A stretch of DNA of 64,000 nt from Rhizomys pruinosus (GCA_009823505.1 VZQC01013833.1:1053982-1117981); one strand, 5' to 3'; shown: positions 33,768 to 48,146, counted from the stretch's first letter. Notes: a model not told the origin generated them from the sequence alone. A program made the numbers and translations.

Positions 33768-36700
33768 GAAACTGGAAAGTGGTCCATTGGTGTGGGAAAT
33801 ACATTAATAGAGGAGACTTAGGCAATTAAGGTAAAATGAAGTAGGAGATAGAATCTAGGTTGGAAAGGCATGAAGAACGCGCACAGGAGGATTGTGGGGT
33901 GGGGGAAGGGTAAGGAACTACTTGCAACCTAATTAACATTATCTTGGCAACCAATTAAAATGTGGAACTTGTCAGATTAGGTGAGAATAATATATGTGCT
34001 ATGAAAGATAGGGGAAATACGTGAGTTTCAATAGAATGATGGGTGAAGCGAAGGAAATGGATAATGAAGACAGGTAGGTAGAGGGTATACCAAGAAACTA
34101 AACATAAGGAAACTATTGCACTAGTTTAGTAACTAATTTCAAATGTAATGTACAAAATAAGGTGGACACAAAGATACAAAATGGTTAGGAACAATGGTTA
34201 ACATTCGGGTTAGGGATATGGCACAATAGTTCAGATGAGATATTTTTTTCACAAATGTACACACGGGTCTCCATTAAAAGACCCTGACTATTTCCATTTA
34301 CCTTACTTCCAACCGATAACTACATGATTAAGCCCTGTTACTGAAGACACCATACACTTTGGCTGCAGGGCATAGATAAAACAGTCTCAAAACAATTTTG
34401 GAAATACCTCCAAACTGGCTAGGTTTTCATAGTGCCAATAAGGCACTATCCAGTGTCTGGGGAGAAAAGATATCAGTGGACAACTTCACTGGATGCTACA
34501 GTGCTCACCTGCTAAGCAAGATCTCTCCATCCGTGCTATAGTAGAAAGACTGCAATGGGCTGACCAACTGCTTTATGACTGAATTCGAGGTTTGCCCCAT
34601 GACAAGGATTTCATGCCTGGTGCTGTAAACCTGACCCAAAGACCCATGAATGAAGAGATCCTAGACCTTGCTTGTACGTTGCTGTTGCTTATTTTGTAAG
34701 TATCATGGTTGTCAACTGCTTTCTACAATGTTATGTTGTACACCACAGTCACAGGATGTGTTTTGAACCTGTAAGAAAGCTCCTTCTGTATTCTTAAAGA
34801 AATAGGGTAGCTCAAATAAACAACAAATTAGGAAATGACAAAATATTTCACTTATAATTGCACCCAAAAGAACGAATTTCAATCTGTATACGTTCCTTGT
34901 AATGGAAAGCAGGCAAACGTGGTGAAAATGACTTGATCTTTCCTTTTGCTGTTTAGATCGTCTTGCAAAGCTACTTATTTTTAAGCAATAACTTATGCCA
35001 AACTGCTGTAACATAAATCTATAGTGAAAAATTAAGAGTGGATCAGGTGTTTCCCAGATGAATATTCTTGTGAAAATAAAATCTCCACCACTGATCTGTG
35101 AGGAGGAAACATGAACCTTTTGAGAGCCAGGAGGATTGAGGGAATAAGATGCTGAAAGCGACAGATATCACCTTCCTTCTGGCTTTGTCTTATGACAGAA
35201 ATTCATTTGAGATGACCTTGAGACTTGTGGAATATTTTAGGAAAGAAAATAATGGGAAAGAGAAATGAAAAGTTAGTCATCTATGGAAAAGAATATCCTT
35301 AACACCAACAGGGAGTTCTCTGTAACTCAGAGAAACAAAGCAAGGCAAAATGGAACTGCCTCTGAAGAAAAAAAGTATTAGGGGGTCTAGGAAGTGATAA
35401 ACACGTTGTGAAAAAGCAGGAGAGAGGACACAGCACACACGAAGAAGAAGTTCTTAGAAAAATTTAATTCTTTAAATTTAAAAATATTAGTGTTCAGTCT
35501 GTGGACAGCTCAAATATTCTTATTACTGTTGTCGTGTTATAATTACTAACCAGTGGAAATTTAAATTCATTTTGTTATAATCCATCTCTTTTAAAGCCTG
35601 TCATTTCTCTTATAAAAGGTATATTTATGGCCATATAGGTAATTTATTTTGAAAATGTATTATCTAAGACTGAAGAAAACGAAGATCATTTAGATGAACT
35701 GAACAACCCTTTTCACCAGGAAGGGCTATGTGCCTCTGACAATGCAGCCCAGGCTAGTATCCATACCATGAAAAGCTCAACTACAGTGCAAAAGCACTTA
35801 CTTTGAGTTGTCCTCATTTCAACAGTTTTCCTAAGAAATTCATCCAAATGGCATAATGAAATCCACCATGGTTTGGAAGAACTTGTGGTAAAGGGAAGGA
35901 AAAAGGTTTTCTAATTAAGAAATTCATTTGCCCAAACATGTAACTGAGGCAGATTTACAATTCAGGAGTAAGGCAGAAAATAGGTATCATAGATATAGGT
36001 TAACAAAGGAGTGGTGTTGTGGTGTGTGTGTGTGTGTGTGTGTGTGTTGTGTGGTGTTGTGGTTGTCTCGTCTGTCTGTGTGTGTTGCAGTGGTTCATAA
36101 CTAATAGCTATGCATCTTTAGAATTTTCCCACAGGAAGCAGGAATTCAGCTCTGATGACAGAAAAGAAAATTTGTGGCTGCGATTTTCTCATTAAATTCT
36201 TACGCTGAAATACCGACAGACTACACTTCATTCACCATTTTTTTTGTTTTTCAGCCAGATAACCTCATGTGGGTTGCACGATGCATGGAGTTCCAGACAT
36301 TTTCTTTCTGCCTCAGGCAAGCATGGGAAATGTACTAAGATAAGAAGAGTACTTGAACCTAAATGATGTTGAAAAATAAAGAAGACGGAGGCTGGAGCCA
36401 ATAGCCAAGCGTCTTGAAGAACAAACATATATAAAAATGAAAACGTAGTTATTATCACTAATGACATCTCAGCTCTTGTGCTGAATACATTGCATGCAAT
36501 CATCACTTTCCTCAATTTCCAGAAGCTTATGTCCACAGGATCCATAACAGTGATGTCTTTATTTAACATGTTATGATATGGATTAAAAAAAATACATATG
36601 ATTAATCATCTGACATTAGGACTGAGCAAGGAGTTATGAATATAAAATTACTACATCCTACCTATTTCCCTACAATATATCATTTCTTCTAAACTTCAGT

Positions 36701-36891
36701 GTTTGTACACTTGTATATGTCACATGAAAATAAAAATTACTCATACAGAAAGCAAAAAAACTGACAAAATCTAGATGTATTATATGTTATTATATATTGC
36801 ATGATTGTATATAGAAATGTATGTTATTATATATAATACTATATGAATATATATATTATATATATATTTATCTATATATATATTCATATAT
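33768..36891. repeat. Block B, first copy (error-rich)
   Basis: Collinear with 40027-43090. Differences are mostly scattered short indels, including inside the CA/GT tract at 36016-36085. It ends in an AT-rich run (36830-36890). Frames such as 36228-36569 (minus, 113 codons) are not conserved in the second copy and I do not accept them as genes. Confidence 0.88.
36016..36085. repeat. (GT)n microsatellite, degraded copy
   Basis: The counterpart of 42247-42312. Here the GT run is broken into 'gtgttgtgtggtgttgtgg'-type text, as expected of raw-read errors in a dinucleotide repeat. Confidence 0.8.
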
Positions 36892-37527
36892 GGGAAACTG
36901 GAAAGTGTCCATCTGGTGTGGGAAATACATTAATAGAGGAGACTTAGGCAATTAAAGGTAAAATGAAAGTGGAGATAGAATACTGTGTGTGGAAAGGCAT
37001 AAGAACCCAGCACAGGAGGATTTGGGGTGGGGGAAGAAGGCTTAAGGAAACTTACTTGCAACCTAATTAAACTTATCTTGCAACCTAATTAAAATGTGTA
37101 ACTTGTCAGGATAGGTGAGAATAGATATATGTGCTATGAAAGAATAGGGAAATACTGGAGTTTCAATTAGGAATGGAGGTGAAGGAAGGAATGATAATGA
37201 AGAAGAGGTAGGAATGGGGTAACCAAAACTAAACATCTAAGGAAAACTATTGCACTATTTAGTAAACTAATTTCAAAATGTAATGTAAAAAATAAGGTGG
37301 AACAAAGATACTATGAATGGGTAGACAATGGTGAACATTGGGTTAGTGATATGGCAAATATCAGATGAGTAATTTTTTCACAAATGTACAAAGGGGTCTC
37401 CATAAAACCCATGCTATTTCCATTTACCTTACGTAACCAACCATAACTCATGATAAAGACCCTATAACTGAAGACAACATACACTTTGGCTGCAGGGCAT
37501 AGATAAAACAGTCTCAAAACAATTTTT
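36892..37527. repeat. Partial third copy of block B
   Basis: Starts 'gggaaactggaaagtgtcca' and is essentially identical to 40027-40565 for more than 500 bp, then shows a few indels until it switches to block A at about 37527 within a T-run. It corresponds to the first about 630 bp of block B. Confidence 0.92.
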
Positions 37528-40026
37528 CTACTGGATAATTTATTAGAGGTTCATCTGAGTTGTCTTAGAAGGCATCTGGGAGGCTGTATCACAGTAACCA
37601 GTATAGGAAGATAAACACAGGACTCAGTGCTTACTGAACCTCATTTGGTGACCATGGGAAAGAAAGACCCCAGTGTGGAGCACAAGGGCAGGACTGATGG
37701 TTGTTTAGGTTTGACAAGGAGGAGCCTTCAAACAGTTCCTTAGGGAAAATACGACATCTTTCAGTTCCTAGCATAACAACCACGAGGTGAGATAAAGCAG
37801 GAGATCGAATGTTGGAGTACTGCAATTTACCCAGTTACTGATGAAGCTGGTTAGAACTTGCATGAACTCCAATTGCGCAACATAATATTTTCATAAAACT
37901 TAATGAAATTTTGTTTAATATTACATTGGTGAATTCTTAATTTTAACCTTATAATATAGATTTTTGTGTCTTCTATTGTTTTTATTGAATATTATTTAAA
38001 ATATTTATTTATGAGTTTGTAGAGAATGGCAGGATATGTGCACGTGTGTAGTTGCCCAAGAAGACCAGAAGTGGGTGTTAGAATCCCTGAAGCTCTTAAA
38101 GAAATAGCTAGGTAGATGCTAGGAATTGAATTCTGGTGTTCTAGAGAGCAGGAAGTACTTTGAACTGCTGAGCCAACTCTCTAGCCCCAGGTGTTCCTTT
38201 TCTTCTTCCCACAAAATTTTAAGTATTTTATTTTGTAAAATATCTTATCAAGCTTAAACTCATATCTTTCGTTTCTCCAACTATTTCTGCCCCCAACCCA
38301 GACCAAACAATCTGTCCATCAACTCATGTCCTCATGTTTTCTTCTATATTTTTTGTTTCCACTTCTTTGGAGAGGAGGGGTAACCCAGTACATCCATTTA
38401 GTGCTCCTCATATGTGCATGAGTATAGAGCCATTCCTTAAATCATGGGCAATTCACCAGTGGCCACACACATAAAGAAAAATGACTGTCCTTTCCACAAC
38501 AGCTCTGAACTACTAATATCTTTTCATTTAGGAGTGGAGGCCTCATGATCTTGACCCCGAACCATGATGGAATCTTTACTGTCTTATTACTGTGTAGATA
38601 TTGTGCAGGTGACCACAGGTGTGGTGAGTCTATGAATGCAAAGTAATGTCATGGCCACAGGACAACATTAATCAGCACTTGCCCATATTTCAACTCCTAC
38701 ATTATTTCTGTTTCTTCTTCTGTTATGTTTCATGGGCCTTGGTGGAAGGGTTGACAAAGATGTTCCTTTTATGCTTGAGCACTCACAGTCACTTATTAGT
38801 ACCTTGACCAGTTAAGATTCCATTCATTGAGGGCTGTTCACTACAAAAAGAAGAGTCTCCAGGGAACAAGAACTGGAAAATTATGCTGAATGTGTGACAG
38901 TCCTAGAAAGATAAAACTGTTCTCTCATTTTATTCCTAGCTTCAAATCTTGTTTTGGTTGGTTTTTTTTTTTTTTTTTTTAATTTTTTTTTTTTTATGTT
39001 TTGTGCTTTTCATACTTTTTCCAATTCAGTTTCAGGCTTATTTCCCTTTCCTTCCCCCCCCCCATCCCAGACAGCATTCCCCAAAACTGCCTGCATCTTT
39101 CTCTACAGTTTTTTTTTTTTCATTTCTAGCTAAGTGATATCCATGAGTACTAAGCATCCTTCATGCAAAACCTATCTGCAGGCTGTGTTGCCCAAACACC
39201 TACGCCCCACCATCCGTTGGGGGGTGGAAGGTGTTGTGTTCAATCATGTTGATCAAATGAGTGTTCAGACTACATTGCTGTAGTTTTCACCATGCACCCA
39301 CGAAGCCCTTAATTCTACCACGCCCCCTCTTCTGCAGGTTGTTCCCTAGGCTTAGAAAAGGGGCACAGGTGGTGAGAGGTAAAACAGTCCACTCTCTCTG
39401 GAGCTGTTGACTTGGACTCTGGTCAATTCTGGCTGTTTCCTTTCATGGGTGACAAGTCTGTCCAGGAATAACCTTCGATCCTACTAATGAAGAACAAGCA
39501 ATTAGATATATAGGTATTTAAGAGCAGCACCAATAGTTTTAATGGTAGTTACTTAGCATAGACACATGTTTGGATATGTTAATCCATGAATTACAATTTT
39601 CCCCCCTGTTAAAATGACAGGGTCTTACTGTGGCTTATAACACTAACCTGTAGAGGATGTAAGCTTGTGGCATCAGCCATGGGTTATTTCTACCAGGGGA
39701 GAGCCAATAGCCAATTAGATTTGGGATATACAGGCACATGGCTGCCTCTGCTGCACAGTATTTCCAGGCAGGTGAGGTGTAGCTGGTGCTGACGGTGGAG
39801 TCTTGCTTGACTCAGGGAGACCCATATTTGCTTTATTGGTTTAGTGGCCTTTGGTAACACTCTCTGGCATTCCAGAGGCCATCTGTACACTTGCATGTGT
39901 GGTCTCAATACATCCCTCCCATGTTAACGTCAGGTCTTCGTTGGCCAGGGGATCCAAGGCCCCACAAAAGGTAAGGGCTCCTTGCCTCTAAGTTGTTTTG
40001 GTGTTTTAAAGAACAAGTGAAATCCA
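37528..40026. repeat. Block A, second copy
   Basis: Collinear with 31257-33767. It contains the same poly(A)-tailed minus-strand element (T-run about 38962-38980, body to about 39960). No gene is recognised. Confidence 0.88.
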
Positions 40027-42244
40027 GGGAAACTGGAAAGTGTCCATCTGGTGTGGGAAATACATTAATAGAGGAGACTTAGGCAATTAAAGGTAAAATG
40101 AAAGTGGAGATAGAATACTGTGTGTGGAAAGGCATAAGAACCCAGCACAGGAGGATTTGGGGTGGGGGAAGAAGGCTTAAGGAAACTTACTTGCAACCTA
40201 ATTAAACTTATCTTGCAACCTAATTAAAATGTGTAACTTGTCAGGATAGGTGAGAATAGATATATGTGCTATGAAAGAATAGGGAAATACTGGAGTTTCA
40301 ATTAGGAATGGAGGTGAAGGAAGGAATGATAATGAAGAAGAGGTAGGAATGGGGTAACCAAAACTAAACATCTAAGGAAAACTATTGCACTATTTAGTAA
40401 ACTAATTTCAAAATGTAATGTAAAAAATAAGGTGGAACAAAGATACTATGAATGGGTAGACAATGGTGAACATTGGGTTAGTGATATGGCAAATATCAGA
40501 TGAGTAATTTTTTCACAAATGTACAAAGGGGTCTCCATAAAACCCATGCTATTTCCATTTACCTTACTTACCAACCATAACTACATGATAAGACCCTATA
40601 CTGAAGACACCATACACTTTGGCTGCAGGGCATAGATAAAACAGTCTCAAAACAATTTTGGAAATACCTCCAAACTGGCTAGGTTTCATAGTGCCAGAAG
40701 GCACTATTCCAGTTGCTGGGGGAGAAAAGATATCAGTGGACAACTTCACTGGATGCTACAGTGCTCACCTGCTAAGCAAGATCTCTCCATCCGTGCTATA
40801 GTAGAAAGACTGCAATGGGCTGACCAACTGCTTTATGACTGAATTCGAGGTTTGCCCCATGACAAGGATTTCATGCCTGGTGCTGTAAACCTGACCAAAG
40901 ACCCATGAATGAAGAGATCCTAGACCTTGCTTGATAGTTGCTGTTGCTATTTTGCTAAGTGATCATGTTGTCAAACTGCTTTCTAAATATTTATGTGTGT
41001 ACCCACAGTCACAGGATGTGTTGAACCTGTAAGAGAAGCTCCTTCTGTATTCTTAAAGAAATAGGTGTAGCTCAAAGTAAACCAAATTAGAAAATGACAA
41101 AATATTTCACTTATAATTGCACCCAAAAGAACGAATTTCAACTGTATAAGTTCCTTGTAATGGAAAGCAGGCAAAGTGGTGAAAATGACTTGATGCTTTC
41201 CTTTTGCTGTTTAGATCTGTCTTGCAAAAGCTACTTATTTTTAGCAATAACTTATGCCAAACTGCTGTAACATAAATCTATAGTGAAAAATTAAGAGTGG
41301 ATCAGGTGTTTCCCAGATGAATATTCTGTGAAAATAAAATCTCACCACTGATCTGTGAGGAGGAAACATGAACCATTTTGAGAGCCAGGAGGATTGAGGG
41401 AATAAGATGCTGAAAGCGACAGATATCACCTTCCTTCTGGCTTTGTCTTATGACAGAATATTCATTTGAGAATACCTTGAGACTTTGAATATTTTAGGAA
41501 AGAAAATAATGGGAAAGAGAAATGAAAAGTTAGTCATCTATGGAAAAGAATATCCTTAACACCAACAGGGAGTTCTCTGTAACTCAGAGAAACAAAGCAA
41601 GGCAAAATGGAATGAAGAAAACAAAGATTAGGGAGGTCTAGAGAAGTGATAAACACGTGTGAAAAGCAGGAAGAGGACACAGCACACAGAAGAAGAGTTC
41701 TAGAAAATTTCAATTCTTTAAATTTAAATATTAGTTTCAGTCTGTGGACAGCTCAAATATTCTTATTACTGTTGTCGTGTTATAATTACTAACCAGTGGA
41801 AATTTAAATTATCTTTGTTATAATCCATCTCTTTTTAAAGCCTGTCATTTTCTCCTTATAAAAGGTATATTATATGGCATATAGGTAATTATTTGAAAAT
41901 GTATTATCTAAAGACTGAAGAAAACGAATATCATTTAGATTAACTGAAACCCTTTCACCAGGAAGGGAATGTGCCTCTGAAATGCAGCCAGCTAGTATCC
42001 ATACCATGAAAAGCTCAACTACAGTGCAAAAGCACTACTTTGAGTTGTCCTCATTTCAACATTTTCTTAAGAAATTCATCCAAATGGCATAATAAATCCA
42101 CAATGGTTGGAAGAAGCTTGGTGGTAAAAGGAAGGAAAAAGTTTTCTGAATTAAGAAATTCATTTGCCCAAACATGTAACTGAGGCAGATTTACAATTCA
42201 GGAGTAAGGCAGAAAATAGGTATCATAGATATAGGTTAACAAAG

Positions 42245-42291
<47 letters not shown>

Positions 42292-43040
42292 TGTGTGTCT
42301 GTCTGTCTGTCTGTGTGTTTGCAGTGGTTCATAACTAATAGCTATGCATCTTTAGAATTTTCCCACAGGAAGCAGGAATTCAGCTCTGATGACAGAAAAG
42401 AAAATTTGTGGCTGCGATTTTCTCATTAAATTCTTACGCTGAAATACAGAAGACTAAACTTCATTTCACCATTCAGCCAGATACCTCATGTGTGGTTGCA
42501 GATGCATGGAGTTCCAGACATTTTCTTTCTGCCTCAGGCAAGCATGGGAAATGTACTAAGATAAGAAGAGTACTTGAACCTAAATGATGTTGAAAAATAA
42601 AGAAGACGGAGGCTGGAGCCAATAGCCAAGGTCTTTGAAGAACAAAAATAATAAAAATAAAACTGTATATTAATCACAATACATCTCAGCTCTTGTGCTG
42701 AATACATTGCATGAATCATCACTTTCCTCAATTTCCAGAAGCTTATGTCCACAGGATCCATAACAGTGATGTCTTTATTTAACATGTTATGATATGGATT
42801 AAAAAAAATACATATGATTAATCATCTGACATTAGGACTGAGCAAGGAGTTATAAATATAAAATTACTACATCCTACCTATTTCCCTACAATATATCATT
42901 TCTTCTAAACTTCAGTGTTTGTACACTTGTATATGTCACATGAAATAAAAACTACTCAGATACAAGAACAAAAAACTGACAAAATCTATATGTATTATAT
43001 ATTTATTATATATGCATAATTTATTATATAAAATGTATGT

Positions 43041-43080
<40 letters not shown>

Positions 43081-43090
43081 TTATAATCTT
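40027..43090. repeat. Block B, second copy (cleaner)
   Basis: Collinear with 33768-36891 but with intact microsatellites: (GT)n at 42247-42298 followed by GTCT units, and (TA)n at about 43036-43075. I identify no gene or named repeat in its central 2 kb. Minus frames such as 40564-40749 and 41241-41429 differ between copies and are not supported. Confidence 0.85.
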
Positions 43091-43124
43091 AGCAGCCAAA
43101 CTGACTTTCTTTGGTATAAATAAC

Positions 43125-43312
43125 CTAATAAAGCCAGGTTTGCAGGCACATGCCTTTCATCCCAACACTCGGATCTCTGTGAGTCCAAGGACAGCCTGGT
43201 CTACAAAGTGAGTTCTGGGACAGCTGGGGCTATAGGGAGAACCTGTCTCAAAAAATAAAATAAGGTAAACCAAAATAAGTAAATAAAATAAATAAATAAA
43301 TAAATAACCTAC
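43125..43312 (+). mobile_element. B1 SINE
   Basis: B1 order is clear: 'gccaggtttgcaggcacatg', 'acagcctggtctacaaagtg', 'gggacagctggggctatagg', then an A-rich tail with AAAT units to 43312. Confidence 0.9.
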
Positions 43313-43344
43313 TTAAAATTTCTTATTCTAAGACACTCAGAATT

Positions 43345-45111
43345 TCCTCTCACCCTGTACAAAAATCAACTCCAAGTGGATCAAAGATCTCAACAGGTAA
43401 CCTCCAAACCTGAAGGTGATAGAAGAAAAAGGTGGCAACAACCTACAAGTCATAGGCATAGGAAAGGACTTTCTAAATCACACAGCAGCTGCGTAGGAAA
43501 TGCGGTCAACAGTTGACAAATGGGACCTCATAAAACTCAAATCTTCTGTACAATGAAAGAAACAATCAAGGAAGTGAAGAAAAAACCCACAGATTGGGAG
43601 GAAATCTTCACCAGTGATACATCTGACAAAGCATTAACATCTAGACATTTGTAGTTTACTCAAAAAACGAAGAAGTAAGAAAACAAATGACAAGATGGAG
43701 TAAAGATCTGAACAGGGACTTCACCAGTGAGGAATTAAAGATGGCTGAGAAGCATCTAAAAAGTGTTCAACATCATTATTAAAGAAATGTAAATTAAAAC
43801 CACTCTCAGATATCATCTCACTCTGATACTACTGGCTAAGATCAAGAAAACAAAAGACACCAAATGCTGGAGAGGTTGTGGTGAAAGGGGAACACTCATC
43901 CACTGCTGGTGGGAATGTAAACATGTACAACCATTATGGAAAGCAGTGTGAGAACCCTTAAAAGACTCAAAATGAGCCTACCATTCGATCCAGTCATACC
44001 ACTCCTGGGTATATACTCACAAAACTCATCTTAGAGCAAAGATACATGCACATCTATGTTTATTACAGCTCTCTTCACTATAGCAAAGAGATGGAATCAA
44101 CCTAAAGGCCCCCAACAGATGACTGGATGAAAAAAATGTGGTACATCTACACAATGGAGTTATATGAAAGATGAAATCATAAACTTTGCAGGTCAATGGA
44201 TGGAACTCAAAGCCATTGTGCTAGGTGAAGTAACACAGTCTCAGAAAAACAAAAGGTGAATGGCTTCCCTGATTTGTGGATGCTAACACCAAATCCCCAG
44301 TTGAAACGAAGCTGAACAACATTATTGTTATGTTTCTTTTTATCTGAAAGAAAATGTGTTGTTATAATGTAAATCTCTCAATGGGCTCTACAGTTGACCT
44401 ACCACATCTTTTCAGACTCTGTAATCACTGTATATAGGTGAAAGGTATGCATTCATACTTTAGAGTAATATAAAATTAATAGGGGAAATTGTGAATTCCT
44501 AAATATATTTTGAAATTAACATACAGTTTATTCTCAGAGGTCATAATTTTGATGCATATATGACAATTATATTGCCATAGGTTGGAGCAATACAAAGGGG
44601 AGGGAAAACCAACAACATAAAGACTGTTAAAGGGGGCTGGAGAGATAGCCTAGTGGTTAAGAGCACCGACCACTCTTGCAGAGGACCCGGGTTCAATCCC
44701 CAACACCCACATGGCGGCTAAGAACCATCTGTAACTCCAGTTCCAGGAGAACTCCAGTTCCAGGGGAATTCAAGACCCTCTTCTGACCTCTGCAGCATTG
44801 CATGACACGGGTGCACAGACCTACATGCACACAGTACACTCATACACATACAAAAATAAATAAAATTAAAACATTTAAAAAAAGACTATTAAAGAACTGA
44901 ATGATACAGTTAAACTCTGACAAAAACAAGCTTCTGCAGGAAAAATCTTTGCAAAGACTGAGAGAAAGACGCAAGAAATGTATGGCAGAAAGCATGTATG
45001 GGGTGGGATGGGGGCAGGGAGAGGGGAATGTGTCTAAATTGGACTGGAAAAACTGAAAGTTAATGAATGAAATACATAATTCATCAATAAAAGTATTTTT
45101 TAAAAAGAAGA
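43345..45111 (+). mobile_element. 5'-truncated L1 3' fragment
   Basis: ORF2 C-terminal remnants (about 43345-44270, many stops) are followed by a 3' UTR that matches the 3' UTR of the minus-strand L1 near 54500-54830. It ends in a G-rich tract ('ggggtgggatgggggcaggg', 44999-45018), then 'attcatcaataaaagta' and a short A-rich end. A B2 interrupts the 3' UTR. Confidence 0.85.
44633..44880 (+). mobile_element. B2 SINE in the L1 3' UTR
   Basis: Full-length B2 with the 17-bp internal duplication. The flanks 'aaagactgttaaag' (44619-44632) and 'aaagactattaaag' (44881-44894) form a target-site duplication with one mismatch. Confidence 0.95.
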
Positions 45112-45600
45112 TGCAAATTAAAACCAGCTTAAAATTTCTTCTTTCCCTGATAAGACTGGCTAAGATTAGGAAAACAAATGAGACCAAATCCTGGAAAGGT
45201 TGTAGGGAAAGAGGAGCATTCATTCACTGCTGGTGGGAATGCAAACTCGTGCAACCTCTATAGAAAGTGGTATGGACATGTATGGCATAATGTATGAGCT
45301 ATGGTTGGGTGGAGGGGGGGCATGGAAGGGTGAATGAGTCTAAATTGGACTGAGAAAACCTATCACCTGATCCTGTCATACCACTCCTGGGTATAAACCC
45401 ACAAGACTCAACTTGCCCCAGAGAAACATGCAAAACCATGTTTATTGCAGCTTTCTTCACAATCATGAAGAGCTAGAAGCAACTCAAGTGTCCCCAACAA
45501 ATGAGTGGATAAAGAAAACATCATATATCTACACAATGGAGTTGTATGCAGTGGTAAGAAAGACAACATCATGTGCTGCATTTTTAAAGGGAGTTATGAT
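45112..45600 (+). mobile_element. Second L1 ORF2 C-terminal fragment
   Basis: ORF2 C-terminal text ('TNETKSWKGC', '[14 protein letters not shown]') repeats the domain already present in the preceding L1, so this is a separate insertion. A 90-bp piece resembling an L1 3' tail (45267-45358) splits the domain. Confidence 0.75.
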
Positions 45601-47270
45601 TTTTTTTCTTTAAAAAGGAGCTATTTGAGCTATTCATACATTTATTGAGCTTTTGTGCATTTCATATGGCATTTCTTATGGCCACCAGAAGGGAAACATG
45701 GAGAACTGAAAGAATTACACTGAGCTGAAAAAAGAACCAGGGTACTTCTCTGTTTTTTGTTTGTTTGATTTAACTTTTATATCTCCATCCATGCATGGAC
45801 TAAAGACACAGAGAGCTCTGCTTTTATACTGATACCTATTATAGTAGTTCAGTAAAACATGAGCAATATAGCATTATAAACATAGTTTGCCTTCTTGAGA
45901 GAAAAAATGTGTCTCCCGAGAAAGTAGGGGAGTACCAGCATTCTTGAGATAACACCTCAGCAAGCACTCTTGCATAAACATTCCCATGACACAAGGCTGT
46001 CTAAGCATACATGCTCAAGTTTACAGTTTAATTTACCAAGCATATTTTTTAATTCAAAGAACACTATTTCACAGTCCCTATAAGTTCTCAATCAAATTTA
46101 GATTCCATACCCATCCATGACCCCACATACCCTCTTCCACCCAATGTCCTTTGGTACAAGTTCATCTGATGAAGTCTAGTCAGCCTTTCTAGATATATTA
46201 AGGAAGGTGCTTTCTCCCTCACTCATCACTAATCAGTCTCCAACAGTTTCCATGCTGGGGCCACCAACCCGCTACCCATTTCCCTGTCTCCACTCTGGGC
46301 CAAAGTCTGATTGTGTTCATATGGGCCTTGTGCTTCACCATACCATTGCCACAAGTCCACCTGAACAAGATTCCAGTGGCCTGATACCCTGTGTTTCCCC
46401 ATGTTCATGGACCAACCATGGGTCTGAGATTTCTTCAGCCCCCTCTTCTACAAAGGTCCCCTGAGCTGTGGATGGGTGAAATTTAATACATGCATCCTAT
46501 CCAATGACACACACTCTCTTGTTCTCTAAGAGCCTGTCAGAGTTTACTAATTGTCTGATAGTCCTTTAGTCATGCATGGCCCACAATCCACACAATCTTC
46601 TCCCCTCTCTTGAACAGGGCCTGGCATTCCCACAGGACTGTGAGTTTCAAGGTTGTCTCCTGCCTGCAGGCCTATAGTCTCTAGGCTTAGCTCAGGCAAG
46701 GAGGGGGGAGGGGACCATGAGGGATTTACTAAATGGAATAGAAAGACAAAGAAAGACAAACAGGCATGGACTTAGAGAGCCTGGGAGATAAAGCTCTCTC
46801 TCCTTATTCATGCCAGCAGTATGCTTATATACCAAAAGTTACTGTGCTCTACGCAAAAAAGTGTGGGACAGGCAGAAGGGAGGGATGAGCCACCTTGACT
46901 GTAATCAGGGAGCTGCAGAGCTCCTGTTTGTGCAACAGGTAAACTAGGGGTGACATTTTTGCTCAATGCCTCAAGGGAAGGAGCTATCCAGGTCTGGAAC
47001 TTTGCAGAGATAGGTGAAGCCAGAAAACATTGTAGTATCCTGGACCTTCTGGAGCTACAGATAACTCACAGAGGCAACTGAATGCCCACAGAGATGTCAG
47101 ATAATTCCTGGAGGTTTTGCAGGACAGGTCTTACAAGTTCTTGCCTCAAGCCAGGCAAAGTTTCATTCCTACAAGAGCCAGATGTGGCTTTCTGTGTGCA
47201 GCACAGTCAGTCTTATAAGGAAGCGTTTCTAGTGAGAGTTGAGGGATGAACTAGTGTTCTCTCCACCCCC
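45601..47270. other. Unassigned; possible reversed LTR at about 46690-47175
   Basis: I recognise no gene. On the minus strand, 47175 down to about 46690 begins 'tgtaggaatgaaac' and contains 'ggtatataagcatactgctg' (a TATA-like box) and 'aataaggagagagagc', which would fit a solo LTR. No partner LTR or target duplication was seen. The rest (45601-46690) has no assignable feature. Confidence 0.35.
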
Positions 47271-48146
47271 TCTCACTGTGTTCCATGAGTCTTAGGTTTA
47301 GAGGTTTCACTGAAGATATGACACCTCAGAGTGAGCATGTCTCAGATCTATATTATATATGCGTGACAAGTTATGGAACTCTACAGTAACTTACATTTAT
47401 TGAAAAAGATTTTTTGATGAGTGGTGTACAGCATATTTCTCTATAAATATAAGAATCCAGATTTGGCATATAGTAAAAAATTTCATTTGTTGAGAGACAT
47501 GATAGAGATAGGATTTTCTCTAGGATTCATGGCCACTCTGATGATGTATATTTAGCCACAATTACAATGTCATCCACAAGTTCACTCTTATTCAGAGGGC
47601 TTAATTCCAATTAGACAGATAATTAATATATTAGTCAATTTTCTGTTGCTGTGATAAAACCACCATGACCAAGGGAATTTATAAAAGGAAGAGTTTATTT
47701 GAGCTTATGATTGATGATTCCATGGTATCAGAGTCCATTGTGGCAGGAGGCATGGTGGCTGGGGCTGGAGTAGCAAGCCGAGGGTCACATCTCACAATGA
47801 GCACAGGAAGCTGAGAAAGAGAGAGAGAGACTGGAGACTGCAAGGCTTGTTAAACTCACTAAGCCGGCCCCCAATAACATACTTCCTCCCACAAGGCCAC
47901 ACCTTTTAAGACCTCCAAGAACAGTGCCCACAAACTGCAGACAAAATGTCTGAATAATTAAAGCCTATGGGGGGACACTCTCATTCAAACCACCACATTC
48001 CAATCCCTGGCCCCCATAGGCTCATGACCATATAAAAAAACAAAATATACTTAGTCCAACCTTAAAAGTACCCATAGTCTTTACCAGTCTCAATTCTATT
48101 CAAAAGTCTATAGTCCAAAATCTCTTCTGAGACAAAGGCCAATCTC

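Noticed and set aside
36228..36569. 113-codon minus-strand frame in block B
   Set aside because: In the cleaner second copy (42534-42785) the frame is shifted and shortened, so it depends on indels that are probably sequence errors.
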